A DNA stretch of 64,000 nt from Chryseobacterium daecheongense. Lineage in GTDB: Bacteria > Bacteroidota > Bacteroidia > Flavobacteriales > Weeksellaceae. Below are positions 31,667 through 40,747 of the stretch, piece after piece. The stretch's first letter is position 1. Every line of letters begins with the position of its first letter. A program made the translations under genes and the position numbers. The DNA lies in the NCBI RefSeq assembly GCF_003729955.1, contig NZ_RJTX01000002.1, positions 62,001-126,000 on the forward strand, written 5' to 3'. The notes under the pieces are model-generated. The model made no database searches and was not told the DNA's origin. It saw only the letters and a list, made by a program, of their open reading frames with translations.

Positions 31667-31706
31667 GGTCTTTTTTCAGTTGTTAAATCAACATTTTAAA
31701 AAGACC
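31667..31706 (+). other. Two-step hairpin before the slipin gene
   Basis: GGTCTTTTT pairs with AAAAAGACC and an inner GTTG pairs with CAAC. It lies in the gene-free stretch 31622-32001, where I see no ORF and no clear promoter for the slipin gene. Confidence 0.4.
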
Positions 31707-32001
31707 AGTAAGAAAAGATAATTTTCAGAAATTACATTCAATTGACGAATTAATGATTGGTGAATAAAGTCCTAAAAAAGAAAATTTTGTGTGAAGCTTG
31801 TGAGATGTCTCAATACAAAGACAATGGCTGGAATTGAGAATAGGATAGCAAGATCATATATTATTTAGAGTTTAGGAATAGATTCAAAAATATTATTCTT
31901 AAATGAATCAGTTTTGAGAAAAACTTTTACTTCCGTCATTTTTGGAAGAAGAAATTCCGATTTTCCTTTTGTTAGTGTATAACCCTGTAAAATAATAAAC
32001 G

Positions 32002-33099
32002 ATGTTAAAAAATGTACAAATTAAAGCGTATCAGGTAGGTTTGGTTTATAAAAACCGAAAATTGATGGAAATTTTAGAAGAGGGTAATTATTGGGTTTTA
32101 GGAAATAAATCCATAGAGATCCATGAAATGAAAGACCCTTTCAAAACAACGAATGATCTCAATCTTTTGTTGCAAAATGAAAATCTGAGCTCAAAGCTGG
32201 AAGTTATTGAAGTGAAAGACGGAGAAATTGTTTTGGTCTATGAAAATGGTATTTTTAAAGAAGTGTTGAATGTAGGACAATATGCTTTCTGGAAAGGAAT
32301 TTTGAATAAAGAATTCCAAAAAATTGATATGACGAAAGTAGAAATCACCGAAAATATCTCTACAACAATTCTTGAAAATATAAAGTTGAGAAGCTTTACA
32401 AGAAAGTTTGTAGTAACTAACCAACATAAAGGTTTATTGCTTATTGATGGTAAGTTGGATAAAGTGCTGGAAGCAGGTACATACTATTTCTGGAATAATG
32501 AAACTTCTGTTGAAGTGAGAAGCAATGATATGCGTATGCAGCAAATGGAGATTGCCGGACAGGAGCTTTTGACAAAAGATAAGGCGATGCTTCGTATTAA
32601 TTTCTATGTGCGTTACCAAGTGGCGGATATTATAAAAGCATTGATGGAGAACAAAGAATATGACAAACAGTTATATATTCTGATGCAGTTGGCTTTACGT
32701 GAATTTGTGGGGGCTTTAACATTGGATGAATTACTCCTGAAAAAAGATACTGTGGGTAAAGAAATTCTTGAAAACCTTGGAAACAAAGCCGAAGACTTAG
32801 GGTTGAAAGCTGTGGATGCAGGAATCAGAGATGTTATCTTAACAGGAGAAATGAAGGAGATTATGAATCAGGTTCTTATTGCTGAGAAAAAAGCGCAGGC
32901 TAACAGTATTATGCGTCGTGAAGAAACAGCTTCTACAAGAAGTTTACTGAATACTGCTAAACTTATGGAAGAAAACGAAGTCCTATGGAAACTGAAAGAA
33001 ATGGAATACATGGAAAAAATTGCCGATAAAATCGGAGATATTACGGTTTCCGGAAACAGTAATATTGTTTCTCAGTTAAAAGAGATTTTTACAAAATGA
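32002..33099 (+). CDS. Slipin / SPFH (band-7) family protein
   Basis: 365 residues without a clear transmembrane helix. The band-7 core runs from about 135 (RKFVVTNQHKGLLLIDGKLDK) through LTKDKAMLRINFYVRYQVAD (about 190-210) to the coiled-coil end (VLIAEKKAQANSIMRREETA, about 288-307). The N-terminal 130 residues look like a second, related beta-rich module. Slipins occur in some bacterial RNA-repair neighbourhoods as I recall, which fits the tRNA remnants just upstream. Function of the protein itself unknown. Confidence 0.82.
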   Translation: MLKNVQIKAYQVGLVYKNRKLMEILEEGNYWVLGNKSIEIHEMKDPFKTTNDLNLLLQNENLSSKLEVIEVKDGEIVLVYENGIFKEVLNVGQYAFWKGILNKEFQKIDMTKVEITENISTTILENIKLRSFTRKFVVTNQHKGLLLIDGKLDKVLEAGTYYFWNNETSVEVRSNDMRMQQMEIAGQELLTKDKAMLRINFYVRYQVADIIKALMENKEYDKQLYILMQLALREFVGALTLDELLLKKDTVGKEILENLGNKAEDLGLKAVDAGIRDVILTGEMKEIMNQVLIAEKKAQANSIMRREETASTRSLLNTAKLMEENEVLWKLKEMEYMEKIADKIGDITVSGNSNIVSQLKEIFTK

Positions 33100-33118
33100 A
33101 ACTAATACCAACACTATA

Positions 33119-33150
33119 AAGGCAGCCCTTATGAAAATAAGGGTTGTCTT
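33119..33150 (+). terminator. Hairpin after the slipin gene
   Basis: Stem AAGGCAGCCCTTAT / ATAAGGGTTGTCTT with two wobbles and a GAAA loop. The following T tract is short, so termination is plausible but not certain. Confidence 0.6.
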
Positions 33151-33201
33151 GTTATATCCTAAAAATAAGTCTAGAGCTCTAAAGATAATATGTTAGAGAA
33201 A

Positions 33202-33226
33202 TAAAAAAACGGTAAAATTTTTACCG
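33202..33226 (-). terminator. Intrinsic terminator after the paired HTH genes
   Basis: On the minus strand CGGTAAAA / TTTTACCG is followed by seven T residues, directly after the 110-residue HTH gene. Confidence 0.8.
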
Positions 33227-33227
33227 G

Positions 33228-33560
33228 TTATACACTTTGAATTTCTTCTTCAAACGTTTTTCTCCATTTGGTAATGGTCGTTCTGCTGATTTTATATTTT
33301 TTAGACATATAACTTGTAGAAAAGCCATGTTTGTCTTGGTATTGTAAAAGCTTTAGCATGGTTTGCTTATCATACGTTTTAAGTTTTTGATTATTTTGCT
33401 GCTTTTCTCTGGATTGTGTAAAAAGTTTGTCATTGAACTTCAGGATATCTTCAGTAGTGTGAAGCTTGCTCAATAATCTTCTGATACTGGGATCCTTTAA
33501 TTTTTCAGGATGCTCTTTTTTGAGCATATCATGATAAATTTTGTTATAATTGGGGCGCAT
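33228..33560 (-). CDS. Small helix-turn-helix protein (transposase-like)
   Basis: 110 residues, very basic. The C-terminal half, YQDKHGFSTSYMSKKYKISRTTITKWRKTF, is a helix-turn-helix of the kind found in the N-terminal part of IS3/IS630-type transposases. No catalytic domain follows. 11 bases after the 144-residue HTH gene, so the two form a unit. No terminal inverted repeats are seen. Confidence 0.7.
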   Translation of the reverse strand: MRPNYNKIYHDMLKKEHPEKLKDPSIRRLLSKLHTTEDILKFNDKLFTQSREKQQNNQKLKTYDKQTMLKLLQYQDKHGFSTSYMSKKYKISRTTITKWRKTFEEEIQSV

Positions 33561-33571
33561 TAGAGGTTGTC

Positions 33572-34006
33572 TTATTTATCGTTATTTCTTCTTATTTTCT
33601 GTAACCAGCGATGTAAAGTACTTTTAGGTATTAAATATTCCTGTATAATCTCGCTGTGGGTCATTTCGCCGGAAAGTATTTTGTTGATAATGAAATCTTT
33701 AATTTCCTGAGTGTAAATATTTTTTCTGAAATAGGGGACTTTCTCAGTTTTTTGAGCCTCATTTTTATTAACTGCTGCTGGTGGAGAATACAAAATGAGA
33801 TGGGAGCTGTACAGTCTGAAAAAATCATATTCTAATAATTTGCTCCATCTTAAAAGTAAATCCGTGTCGATAGACTTGCTGGTATATACTTTTTCAATAA
33901 AATCTTCATCCTTACCAAGAAAATTGCAGATTCTTTCCATGGTAATTTCTTTATCAGTTACCCTTTCTTTGATAAACTGACCTATATGTATATCTTTATA
34001 TAACAT
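33572..34006 (-). CDS. HTH protein of the Chryseobacterium two-gene unit
   Basis: 144 residues with two DNA-binding-like parts: an N-terminal region, IGQFIKERVTDKEITMERICNFLGKD, that reads like a Cro/XRE-type helix-turn-helix, and a C-terminal transposase-like one, EYLIPKSTLHRWLQKIRR. I recall many paralogues of this layout in Chryseobacterium genomes, often called transposase, but no DDE domain is present. Starts the unit that includes the 110-residue gene. Confidence 0.7.
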   Translation of the reverse strand: MLYKDIHIGQFIKERVTDKEITMERICNFLGKDEDFIEKVYTSKSIDTDLLLRWSKLLEYDFFRLYSSHLILYSPPAAVNKNEAQKTEKVPYFRKNIYTQEIKDFIINKILSGEMTHSEIIQEYLIPKSTLHRWLQKIRRNNDK

Positions 34007-34491
34007 TTAATTGTTAAATATTTTTTTTGAATTGGCATTGAAAACAGGAAGGGGTAATTATAAGAATAGGTGGAAGTCTTTCATATGATGCCTGCAAGTA
34101 ATTAAATATTTACTTAATAAATTGTATGCGATTTCAGGTAAGCTGCATCAAAACATTATCTCTTCTCATAGTATTCAAATCCTAAGCTTCTTTTCGCCAT
34201 AGATATGAATAACACTTCCCATTAAAGTTTTCTCATACAATTCCTTTTATAAATTAATTATTGATTTTTTTAAAATTTTCTACATTATTTTGCAATTATA
34301 GAAAATAATAAATGCGTTTGTCTTCAAATATAAATAAAATAGAAATCAAACAAAAAAAATAATTAAAAAAATAATGTTAAAAGCTTGAGCTATAAATCTA
34401 TACAGAGTGAGATAAGAAGGCGATTTTCCACTATTCAAGGATGAAATCAAAAGAATCGAAATGTTAAAGTCATCTTAAAAAATAGTAACAA
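34007..34491. other. Gene-free stretch before sulP
   Basis: About 485 bases, very AT-rich, with no ORF or RNA gene I can support. The only signal is the sulP promoter at its right end. Confidence 0.6.
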
Positions 34492-34522
34492 TTGCAGGAA
34501 TAATTTGAAGTAAATACCTTTG
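34492..34522 (+). promoter_or_regulatory. Promoter of the sulP gene, giving an almost leaderless mRNA
   Basis: -33 TTG at 34492-34494 and an exact -7 element TACCTTTG at 34515-34522, 20 bases apart. The ATG at 34530 is only eight bases after the -7 element, so transcription should start within a few bases of the start codon. Confidence 0.65.
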
Positions 34523-34529
34523 CAGCTCT

Positions 34530-36062
34530 ATGAATACCCATTTATTTGATTTTTCAAAAAAAATAAATTATAAAAACGAATTACTGGCCGGCTTTACGGT
34601 AGCTATGACTATGATTCCCGAGTCATTATCGTTTGCAATTCTGGCGGGACTTTCCCCATTAATGGGATTGTATGCGGCCTTTATGATGGGATTGGTTACT
34701 GCCATATTGGGGGGGCGTCCCGGAATGGTTTCCGGTGGGGCAGGAGCTACCATTGTTGTTTTGATTGCCCTGATACAAACTCATGGTGTAGAGTATCTTT
34801 TGGCAACTGTAATTCTTGCCGGGATCATTCAAATGATGGTTGGAATATGCAAGTTCGGGAAATTTGTACGGTTAATTCCACAGCCGGTAATGTATGGTTT
34901 TCTGAATGGTTTGGCGGTAATCATTTTTATGGCACAGATTGAACAGTTTAAAATTACAGACAGTAATGGAGTTTCCCGTTGGATCCAGGGCACAAGTTTA
35001 TATATAATGGGTGGCTTAACAGCTGTTACAATTGCTATTGTTTATTTTTTTCCAAAAATCACCAAAGCGGTTCCTGCTTCATTAATAGCTATTTTAATTG
35101 TCTTTGCCATTGTTTTCGGATTCAATATACAGACTAAGACAGTGGCGGACATAGCTCATATCAGTGGAAATCTTCCCGCTTTTCATATTCCGCAAATTCC
35201 ATTCTCTTTGGATACACTGAAGATTATTTTTCCTTATGCTTTAGTAATGGCGGGAGTTGGATTAATAGAGTCTTTGTTAACTTTATCTATGGTGGATGAA
35301 ATTACCGATACCAAAGGGAGTGCTAATAAAGAATCTGTAGCTCAGGGAATTGCCAACATTACCAATGGTTTTTTTGGAGGTATGGGAGGCTGTGCTATGG
35401 TGGCGCAAACCCTGGTCAATCTCAATGCAGGTTCAAGGGCAAGGCTATCAGGAATTATTGCTTCCGTTACAATTCTGATCATTATTTTAGTAGGAGCCCC
35501 TTTTATCGAAAAAATTCCGATGGCGGCTCTAGTAGGCGTAATGATGATGGTAGCAATCAGTACATTTCAATGGGTTTCCATCCGGATTGTCAATAAAATG
35601 CCTAAATCAGATATATTCGTTGGAATAACTGTGGCAGTGATAACAATTATTTTGCATAATCTTGCGTTGGCTGTTTTAGTGGGTGTCATTATTTCAGCAT
35701 TGGTTTTTGCCTGGGACAATGCTAAAAGAATCAGAGCCAGAAAATATTTGGATGAAACTGGGAAGAGGCATTATGAAATTTATGGGCCTTTATTTTTTGG
35801 TTCTGTAACAGCATTTGCAGATAAATTTGATCCTGCGAATGATCCTGATGAAGTTATCATCGATTTTAAAGAAAGCCGGATTGTTGATATGAGCGCGATT
35901 GATGCTTTGAATAAGTTATCAAAACGTTATGCCCAACAGAATAAAACCTTGTACTTATTACATCTGAGCGAAGATTGTAGAAAAATGCTGAAAAATGCCG
36001 AAGCGGTCATCGAAATAAACATTCAGGAAGATCCTACGTATAAAGTAATGCCTGAGAAATAA
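34530..36062 (+). CDS. SulP family inorganic anion transporter
   Basis: 510 residues: an SLC26/SulP transport domain of 10 or more hydrophobic segments (about 15-395) followed by a cytoplasmic STAS domain (about 415-505, with VIIDFKESRIVDMSAIDALN). Early motif YKNELLAGFTVAMTMIPESLSFAILAG is typical. It probably moves sulfate, bicarbonate or a related anion; the sequence does not tell which. No carbonic anhydrase gene is adjacent. Confidence 0.92.
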   Translation: MNTHLFDFSKKINYKNELLAGFTVAMTMIPESLSFAILAGLSPLMGLYAAFMMGLVTAILGGRPGMVSGGAGATIVVLIALIQTHGVEYLLATVILAGIIQMMVGICKFGKFVRLIPQPVMYGFLNGLAVIIFMAQIEQFKITDSNGVSRWIQGTSLYIMGGLTAVTIAIVYFFPKITKAVPASLIAILIVFAIVFGFNIQTKTVADIAHISGNLPAFHIPQIPFSLDTLKIIFPYALVMAGVGLIESLLTLSMVDEITDTKGSANKESVAQGIANITNGFFGGMGGCAMVAQTLVNLNAGSRARLSGIIASVTILIIILVGAPFIEKIPMAALVGVMMMVAISTFQWVSIRIVNKMPKSDIFVGITVAVITIILHNLALAVLVGVIISALVFAWDNAKRIRARKYLDETGKRHYEIYGPLFFGSVTAFADKFDPANDPDEVIIDFKESRIVDMSAIDALNKLSKRYAQQNKTLYLLHLSEDCRKMLKNAEAVIEINIQEDPTYKVMPEK

Positions 36063-36240
36063 CGATGCCAATCTAATAGATGAATAACTGCCTCATAAGG
36101 TATAATTTGAATCATAAAATATCTTAAAACTAAAGACTAAATTTATACAATCGTTTTTAAAATGATATCTTTGAAAAGAATTGAATATTCGGGAGAAACA
36201 GATGATGAATTAATCTTAAAAAAAATCTAAATAACTTAAA

Positions 36241-37260
36241 GTGGAACAAAGTCAAAGTATCTTAGACCTTCACCCCGGTCTGGTGTGGGGATTTGCTATC
36301 ACAGTTGTCATTATGTTGCTCCTTGACTTAGGGGTTTTCAATAAAAAAAGCCATGAAGTTTCTTCAAAAGAGGCCACGATCTGGTCTATTGTATGGATCT
36401 CATTATCAATGGTTTTTTCAGGTGTTGTGTATTGGGTATTTAATCAGGCGGAAGGCCATGCGCTGGCTGTGGAGAAATTCACCCAATATCAGGCCGCTTA
36501 CTGGATAGAAAAAGCACTTTCGGTAGATAATCTATTTGTATTTATTCTTGTTTTCGGATTCTTTAAAGTTCCCAAACATCTTCATCACAAAGTATTGTTC
36601 TGGGGAATTATCGGGGCTTTGATATTCAGGGCAATATTCATCTTTGCCGGAATAGGGTTGATTAATCTGACCTATCTTCCTGAGATGAATGTATTTGGAG
36701 AGCCTGTAAAAATCAATATTGTAATGACGCTTTTCGGATTGTTTCTGGTGTATGCAGGAATCAAATCCTGGGGCGAAGGTAAAGAAGATGATAATGAGGA
36801 CTTTAGTGATACACCAGGAGCGAAATTGATTAAAAGCTTTTGGAAGGTTTCTGATAATTACGATGGAGATAAGTTTTTTACTATCCAGAACGGAATCAAA
36901 ATGGCAACACCGCTTTTGGTGGTAGTAGGAGTTATTGAATTTACAGACGTTCTTTTCGCAGTAGATTCTATTCCTGCGATTTTTGCGATTTCAAATGACC
37001 CGTTCATCCTTTATACTTCTAATATTTTTGCGATTTTGGGTCTTAGATCATTGTACTTCTTGTTGGCTAACTTTATTCATATGTTTAGCAAGCTTCCGTA
37101 CGGTTTGGCTATTATTTTATCTTTTATTGGGATTAAAATGTTAATTGCGCCATGGATTCATATTTCTTCACCCGTTTCATTAGGAATTGTGGGAGGTGTG
37201 TTATTGATCTCGGTTATCCTCTCCATTATATTCCCCGAAAAAGTTACGGGAGATGAATAA
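36241..37260 (+). CDS. TerC/Alx family membrane protein
   Basis: 339 residues, about nine hydrophobic segments. The family motifs EKALSVDNLFVFILVFGFF (about 90-108) and FAVDSIPAIFAIS (about 239-251) carry the acidic residues in membrane helices. Members are linked to tellurite resistance, pH response or Mn2+ export. Start is GTG at 36241; an upstream TATCTTTG (36166-36173) is a likely -7 element. Confidence 0.9.
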   Translation: MEQSQSILDLHPGLVWGFAITVVIMLLLDLGVFNKKSHEVSSKEATIWSIVWISLSMVFSGVVYWVFNQAEGHALAVEKFTQYQAAYWIEKALSVDNLFVFILVFGFFKVPKHLHHKVLFWGIIGALIFRAIFIFAGIGLINLTYLPEMNVFGEPVKINIVMTLFGLFLVYAGIKSWGEGKEDDNEDFSDTPGAKLIKSFWKVSDNYDGDKFFTIQNGIKMATPLLVVVGVIEFTDVLFAVDSIPAIFAISNDPFILYTSNIFAILGLRSLYFLLANFIHMFSKLPYGLAIILSFIGIKMLIAPWIHISSPVSLGIVGGVLLISVILSIIFPEKVTGDE

Positions 37261-37272
37261 TAAAATACAAAT

Positions 37273-37303
37273 AAAAAGGCTTTACAAAATGTAAAGCCTT
37301 TTT
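37273..37303. terminator. Bidirectional terminator between terC-like and catalase-like genes
   Basis: Perfect stem AAAAAGGCTTTAC / GTAAAGCCTTTTT with loop AAAAT between convergent genes, T-rich on both strands. Confidence 0.9.
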
Positions 37304-38306
37304 ATTTGTATTTTAAAAGCTTATTGATCTTCAATCGGGTCTGCATTGAGATTTTATAGGTTTCATTACGGAGCTTCTGTATTTTACCGACGGGTTGGAA
37401 GAATGGCTTACTTTCAAAAGGATTAAAAGAAAGCATTTCGTTTTCACATAAATTAGGATTAAGTAAGGAATTCTTCTCAATCTTAATTTCTCCTATTTTG
37501 ATATAAGGCGAGTTTTTCCATTCCACATTCAGCTGATTGATAGGCTGATCTTTTATATTATAACAAATCTGGATGAAAACTTCTGCTCTATAATCATTAG
37601 ACATAAAATACTTTTTCATAGCTTCTTTCACATCCATATTCTTCTCAAAATTTTTATTTACTGAAATAGGGCGTAGCCTTATCTTGATCATATTTTCGCC
37701 TAATCGGTAGACACCTATAGAGAAATAGTCAAAAGATAAAATAAAATCCTTTCTTTTTCTGATGAATTGGAAGATGTTTTTCAGGAAGGATAAGATGAAA
37801 AAAGAAGGAGATGCTTTTAAAAGCTGTATAATTAACGGGAACAGACTGCTCCATTTTTTAATGAACAGCCTATTGATAGAAGTGAAAATTTTCAGGAAAG
37901 CGCTTACTGAATTAATAGGGAATAACGGGAAATTAACTAAAGGATAATTGGCGATCGTATTGTGATTTTCATCCATAACTTTCACAGAAAAACCGTAAGT
38001 CGGAATATCCCTTTTATTCTTCTCAATTTTCAGATGGGCATTGGAAAATCGTATGAGAAGATCAAATTCGTCCTTGTCAAAGAAAGGCTTCAGCTCATCA
38101 GGAATATCTTTGTGGATGATAAACTTGCCAGGTGTTACTACATATGTTTTGGCATGGGCGTTTCTGGTGGCATAAGGTACGTCGCTTAAAGAAGATGATT
38201 GTTCAACAAAATCGGCGATACTTTTTTTATTGATTTCAAGAAGCTTTTTCTCCTCATCTGTTAATTCATCAAAAGCTTTATTATATTTTAAAGCATGATC
38301 TGTCAT
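37302..38306 (-). CDS. Catalase-fold family protein
   Basis: 334 residues. HAKTYVVTPGKFIIHKDIP (about 51-69), DLLIRFSNAH and TYGFSVKVMDENHNT, then NYPLVNFPLFPINSVSAFL, follow the heme-binding N-terminal part of minor catalase-like proteins (SrpA/y4iL type). The catalytic His (51) is in place; the asparagine partner is plausible in VNFPLF. It lacks the C-terminal lobe of full catalases. Peroxidase or fatty-acid hydroperoxide activity is only inferred. Confidence 0.72.
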   Translation of the reverse strand: MTDHALKYNKAFDELTDEEKKLLEINKKSIADFVEQSSSLSDVPYATRNAHAKTYVVTPGKFIIHKDIPDELKPFFDKDEFDLLIRFSNAHLKIEKNKRDIPTYGFSVKVMDENHNTIANYPLVNFPLFPINSVSAFLKIFTSINRLFIKKWSSLFPLIIQLLKASPSFFILSFLKNIFQFIRKRKDFILSFDYFSIGVYRLGENMIKIRLRPISVNKNFEKNMDVKEAMKKYFMSNDYRAEVFIQICYNIKDQPINQLNVEWKNSPYIKIGEIKIEKNSLLNPNLCENEMLSFNPFESKPFFQPVGKIQKLRNETYKISMQTRLKINKLLKYK

Positions 38307-38437
38307 ATATTTTTCAGTTCAATTATAAAGCCAAATATAACTTTTGAATATTAATAGACAGTTAACTGTAGTTTATCGAAATTGTTAACATAACAGGTTT
38401 TTTGGTGATACTTTTGAGGTGTAAAACATAATTATGT

Positions 38438-38833
38438 ATGGAGAATACAATTTTACTGAGGTTTGCATTGGCTTTTATCCTGATTATGCACAGTGTACCC
38501 TCTATAATGAGTGGGGATATCAATAGCTTCGGAAGAGATTATCTGGATGGTATAGGATTTTCTCCGTTTGGAATTTATATGGCCTGGACAGTAAAATTGA
38601 TCCATCTTTTTTCTGTAGTTTTTTTATTGATGAACAGATTTTTAAAAATTACAGCTGTTACTAATGTTTTGATTTTCATAGTCGGTATTATATTGATACA
38701 TGGCAAAGAAGGCTGGTTTGTGGTGGGTGGAGGCAGAAATGGAGTTGAGTTCAGCTTTCTTCTTATTGTTTGTTTTCTGAGTCTTGCCTTCCCAAAAGGC
38801 CTTCTTCATTTCAAGAAAAAGAATGTTTTGTAG
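38438..38833 (+). CDS. DoxX-like membrane protein
   Basis: 131 residues with four hydrophobic segments and the pattern LRFALAFILIMHSVPSIMSG ... VFLLMNRFLKITAVTNVLIFI, as in small DoxX-family proteins. The loop GGGRNGVEFSFLLIV is typical. Role unknown. Own terminator downstream. Confidence 0.78.
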   Translation: MENTILLRFALAFILIMHSVPSIMSGDINSFGRDYLDGIGFSPFGIYMAWTVKLIHLFSVVFLLMNRFLKITAVTNVLIFIVGIILIHGKEGWFVVGGGRNGVEFSFLLIVCFLSLAFPKGLLHFKKKNVL

Positions 38834-38890
38834 ATGATAACAGGCTGTTAGTAGATTTTTAGGATACAACATTCTGTGAATGAAGAATTT

Positions 38891-38919
38891 TGCTCCATAA
38901 TAATTGGAGCATTTTTTTT
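38891..38919 (+). terminator. Intrinsic terminator after the DoxX-like gene
   Basis: TGCTCCA / TGGAGCA stem followed by eight T residues. Confidence 0.9.
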
Positions 38920-38930
38920 AGCTTTATTCC

Positions 38931-39992
38931 ATGAACAAAAACAAATTAAAACACCATATCTATTTTTGGGTATTTTGCTTTCTGTTTGAGATCCATGCAG
39001 AGTTTGCCTTCCTTTTGGAAGCGCTTAAGCAGTTATCTCTTTCAAAAGCAATAGTGTTTTATTATTCTGCATTATCTGAATTTTGTTTTTTGTTTTCAGA
39101 AATTCCCTGTTTTTATCTTGTTCTGGCTGTTGTGGATGGGAAGTATCCTATGGTAAATTCATTATGGAAAAAAATATTGGCAACAGCATTTATTATTGTT
39201 TTGGGAAGCATATTCTTCAGAGTGACTTGCCATGATTTTGTTTATCCTATAATTTATGGCATTGAAGAAGATATTTCCAGGTTTTCACCATCCGGTTTTT
39301 TTAACGCAGTAATGAATATTGTTTTTACTGGTGCCTTAGGATTTGGGTTTGAAAAATCAAGGCAGCAAATAGAGCTTCAAAAGCATCTGAACGATATTAA
39401 GACTGAAAAATACCAGAATGAAATTAAATTCCTAAAAGCCCAGATCAACCCCCATTTTCTTTTCAATACACTTAATAATATTTATGGGCTTTCCTTGAAA
39501 AAAGCAGATGAAACGCCGGATATTATTTTAAAACTTTCCAAAATGATGCGGTTTAATATCTATGAGTCCAACCGCAATATACCCATCTCCAAGGATATTG
39601 ATAACATAAAGGATTTTCTGGATATCCAAAAGTTAAGGCACCGGAATCTTGACCTGAAATTTATGGAAGAAATTGATAATCCTTTCCAGGAGATTTCGCC
39701 ACTAATTTTATTGCAATTTATTGAAAATGCCTTTAAACACGGTGTTTCAGAAAGTTTGCAGCGTGCTTATATTTATATTGATATAAAGCTAAGAAACGGG
39801 ATTTTATTATTCTCCGTTGAAAACTCTAAAGAAATTCATATAAATGACACCACCAAAATAGGAATGATCAATATAAAAAGACAGCTGGAGATTTTATATC
39901 CGGATCATACACTGAAAATTGATGATTGTGATGAAAAATATTCAGTTGTTTTAAAAATACGTTTTAATCATGGAAACTCAGAAAAAATATAA
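38931..39992 (+). CDS. Sensor histidine kinase, LytS/YehU-type
   Basis: 353 residues: four hydrophobic segments (about 1-135), then a short coiled coil and a His_kinase domain with phosphoacceptor motif FLKAQINPHFLFNTLNNIY (about 161-179) and ATP-lid N box LLQFIENAFKHG (about 258-269). Overlaps the response regulator gene by 23 bases, so the pair is translationally coupled. The signal is unknown; there is no periplasmic sensor domain. Confidence 0.92.
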   Translation: MNKNKLKHHIYFWVFCFLFEIHAEFAFLLEALKQLSLSKAIVFYYSALSEFCFLFSEIPCFYLVLAVVDGKYPMVNSLWKKILATAFIIVLGSIFFRVTCHDFVYPIIYGIEEDISRFSPSGFFNAVMNIVFTGALGFGFEKSRQQIELQKHLNDIKTEKYQNEIKFLKAQINPHFLFNTLNNIYGLSLKKADETPDIILKLSKMMRFNIYESNRNIPISKDIDNIKDFLDIQKLRHRNLDLKFMEEIDNPFQEISPLILLQFIENAFKHGVSESLQRAYIYIDIKLRNGILLFSVENSKEIHINDTTKIGMINIKRQLEILYPDHTLKIDDCDEKYSVVLKIRFNHGNSEKI

Positions 39993-40674
39993 CTGCATTA
40001 TCATTGAAGATGAACCCATTGCAGCGGAAATTATTGAAAACTATATTTTACAAAATGATGATTTGATAATCATTGGAAAATGTGCAGACGCTGTTCATGC
40101 AGCCAATATATTGTCATTCAATAAAGTTGACCTTCTGTTTTTGGATATGAATCTTCCTGTGGTGAAAGGCTTCGAGTTTTTAAAGAAATTAAAAGATCCT
40201 CCTTTTACCATTGTCACTACAGCGTATCAGGAATATGCATTGAAGGGCTATGAATTCGATATTGTAGATTATTTAATGAAACCCGTTTCTTATGAACGAT
40301 TTCAGATTGCTCTTAATAGGTTCAGGCACTTAGCGGAAGCTGAAGAAGCACTCATGGGAGTTGTTAACAGCGAGTATATTTTTCTTAGCATCAGAAAAAA
40401 GCAGTATAAAATATATCTTGAGGATATTTATTACATTGAAAGTTTTAGAGAGTATATTACAGTACATACTAAAAAAGAGTCCATCACGGTAAAAATGCCG
40501 ATCAGCAAAATGGAGAATATGTTAAGTGCTGCCAAATTTATCCGCATCCATAAATCTTATATTGTTTCTTTAAAAAAGATTGAAGGCTTTTCAGCAGGAG
40601 AAATAATCATCAATAATAAAAGACTACCTATAGGAAGAACGTATAAAAACACGATAAAGGAAATTAAAATCTGA
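39970..40674 (+). CDS. LytTR family response regulator
   Basis: 234 residues. Receiver domain (about 6-120) with acidic pocket EDEP, phosphoacceptor in DLLFLDMNLPV (about residue 57) and lysine in YLMKPVS. LytTR DNA-binding domain (about 135-234) with FLSIRKKQYKIYLEDIYYIE and FIRIHKSYIVSL. Partner of the upstream kinase; target genes not evident. Confidence 0.94.
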   Translation: METQKKYNCIIIEDEPIAAEIIENYILQNDDLIIIGKCADAVHAANILSFNKVDLLFLDMNLPVVKGFEFLKKLKDPPFTIVTTAYQEYALKGYEFDIVDYLMKPVSYERFQIALNRFRHLAEAEEALMGVVNSEYIFLSIRKKQYKIYLEDIYYIESFREYITVHTKKESITVKMPISKMENMLSAAKFIRIHKSYIVSLKKIEGFSAGEIIINNKRLPIGRTYKNTIKEIKI

Positions 40675-40723
40675 AGCAGTTTTTCAATATAATTTATTTG
40701 AAAACACTTGTTATTTTTAAGCT

Positions 40724-40731
40724 TATCTTTG
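40724..40731 (+). promoter_or_regulatory. Predicted -7 element of the FKBP gene
   Basis: Exact TATCTTTG 16 bases before the ATG. A -33 TTTG at 40697-40700 is slightly far (23 bases). Confidence 0.5.
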
Positions 40732-40747
40732 TAAAAATTATTGAACA

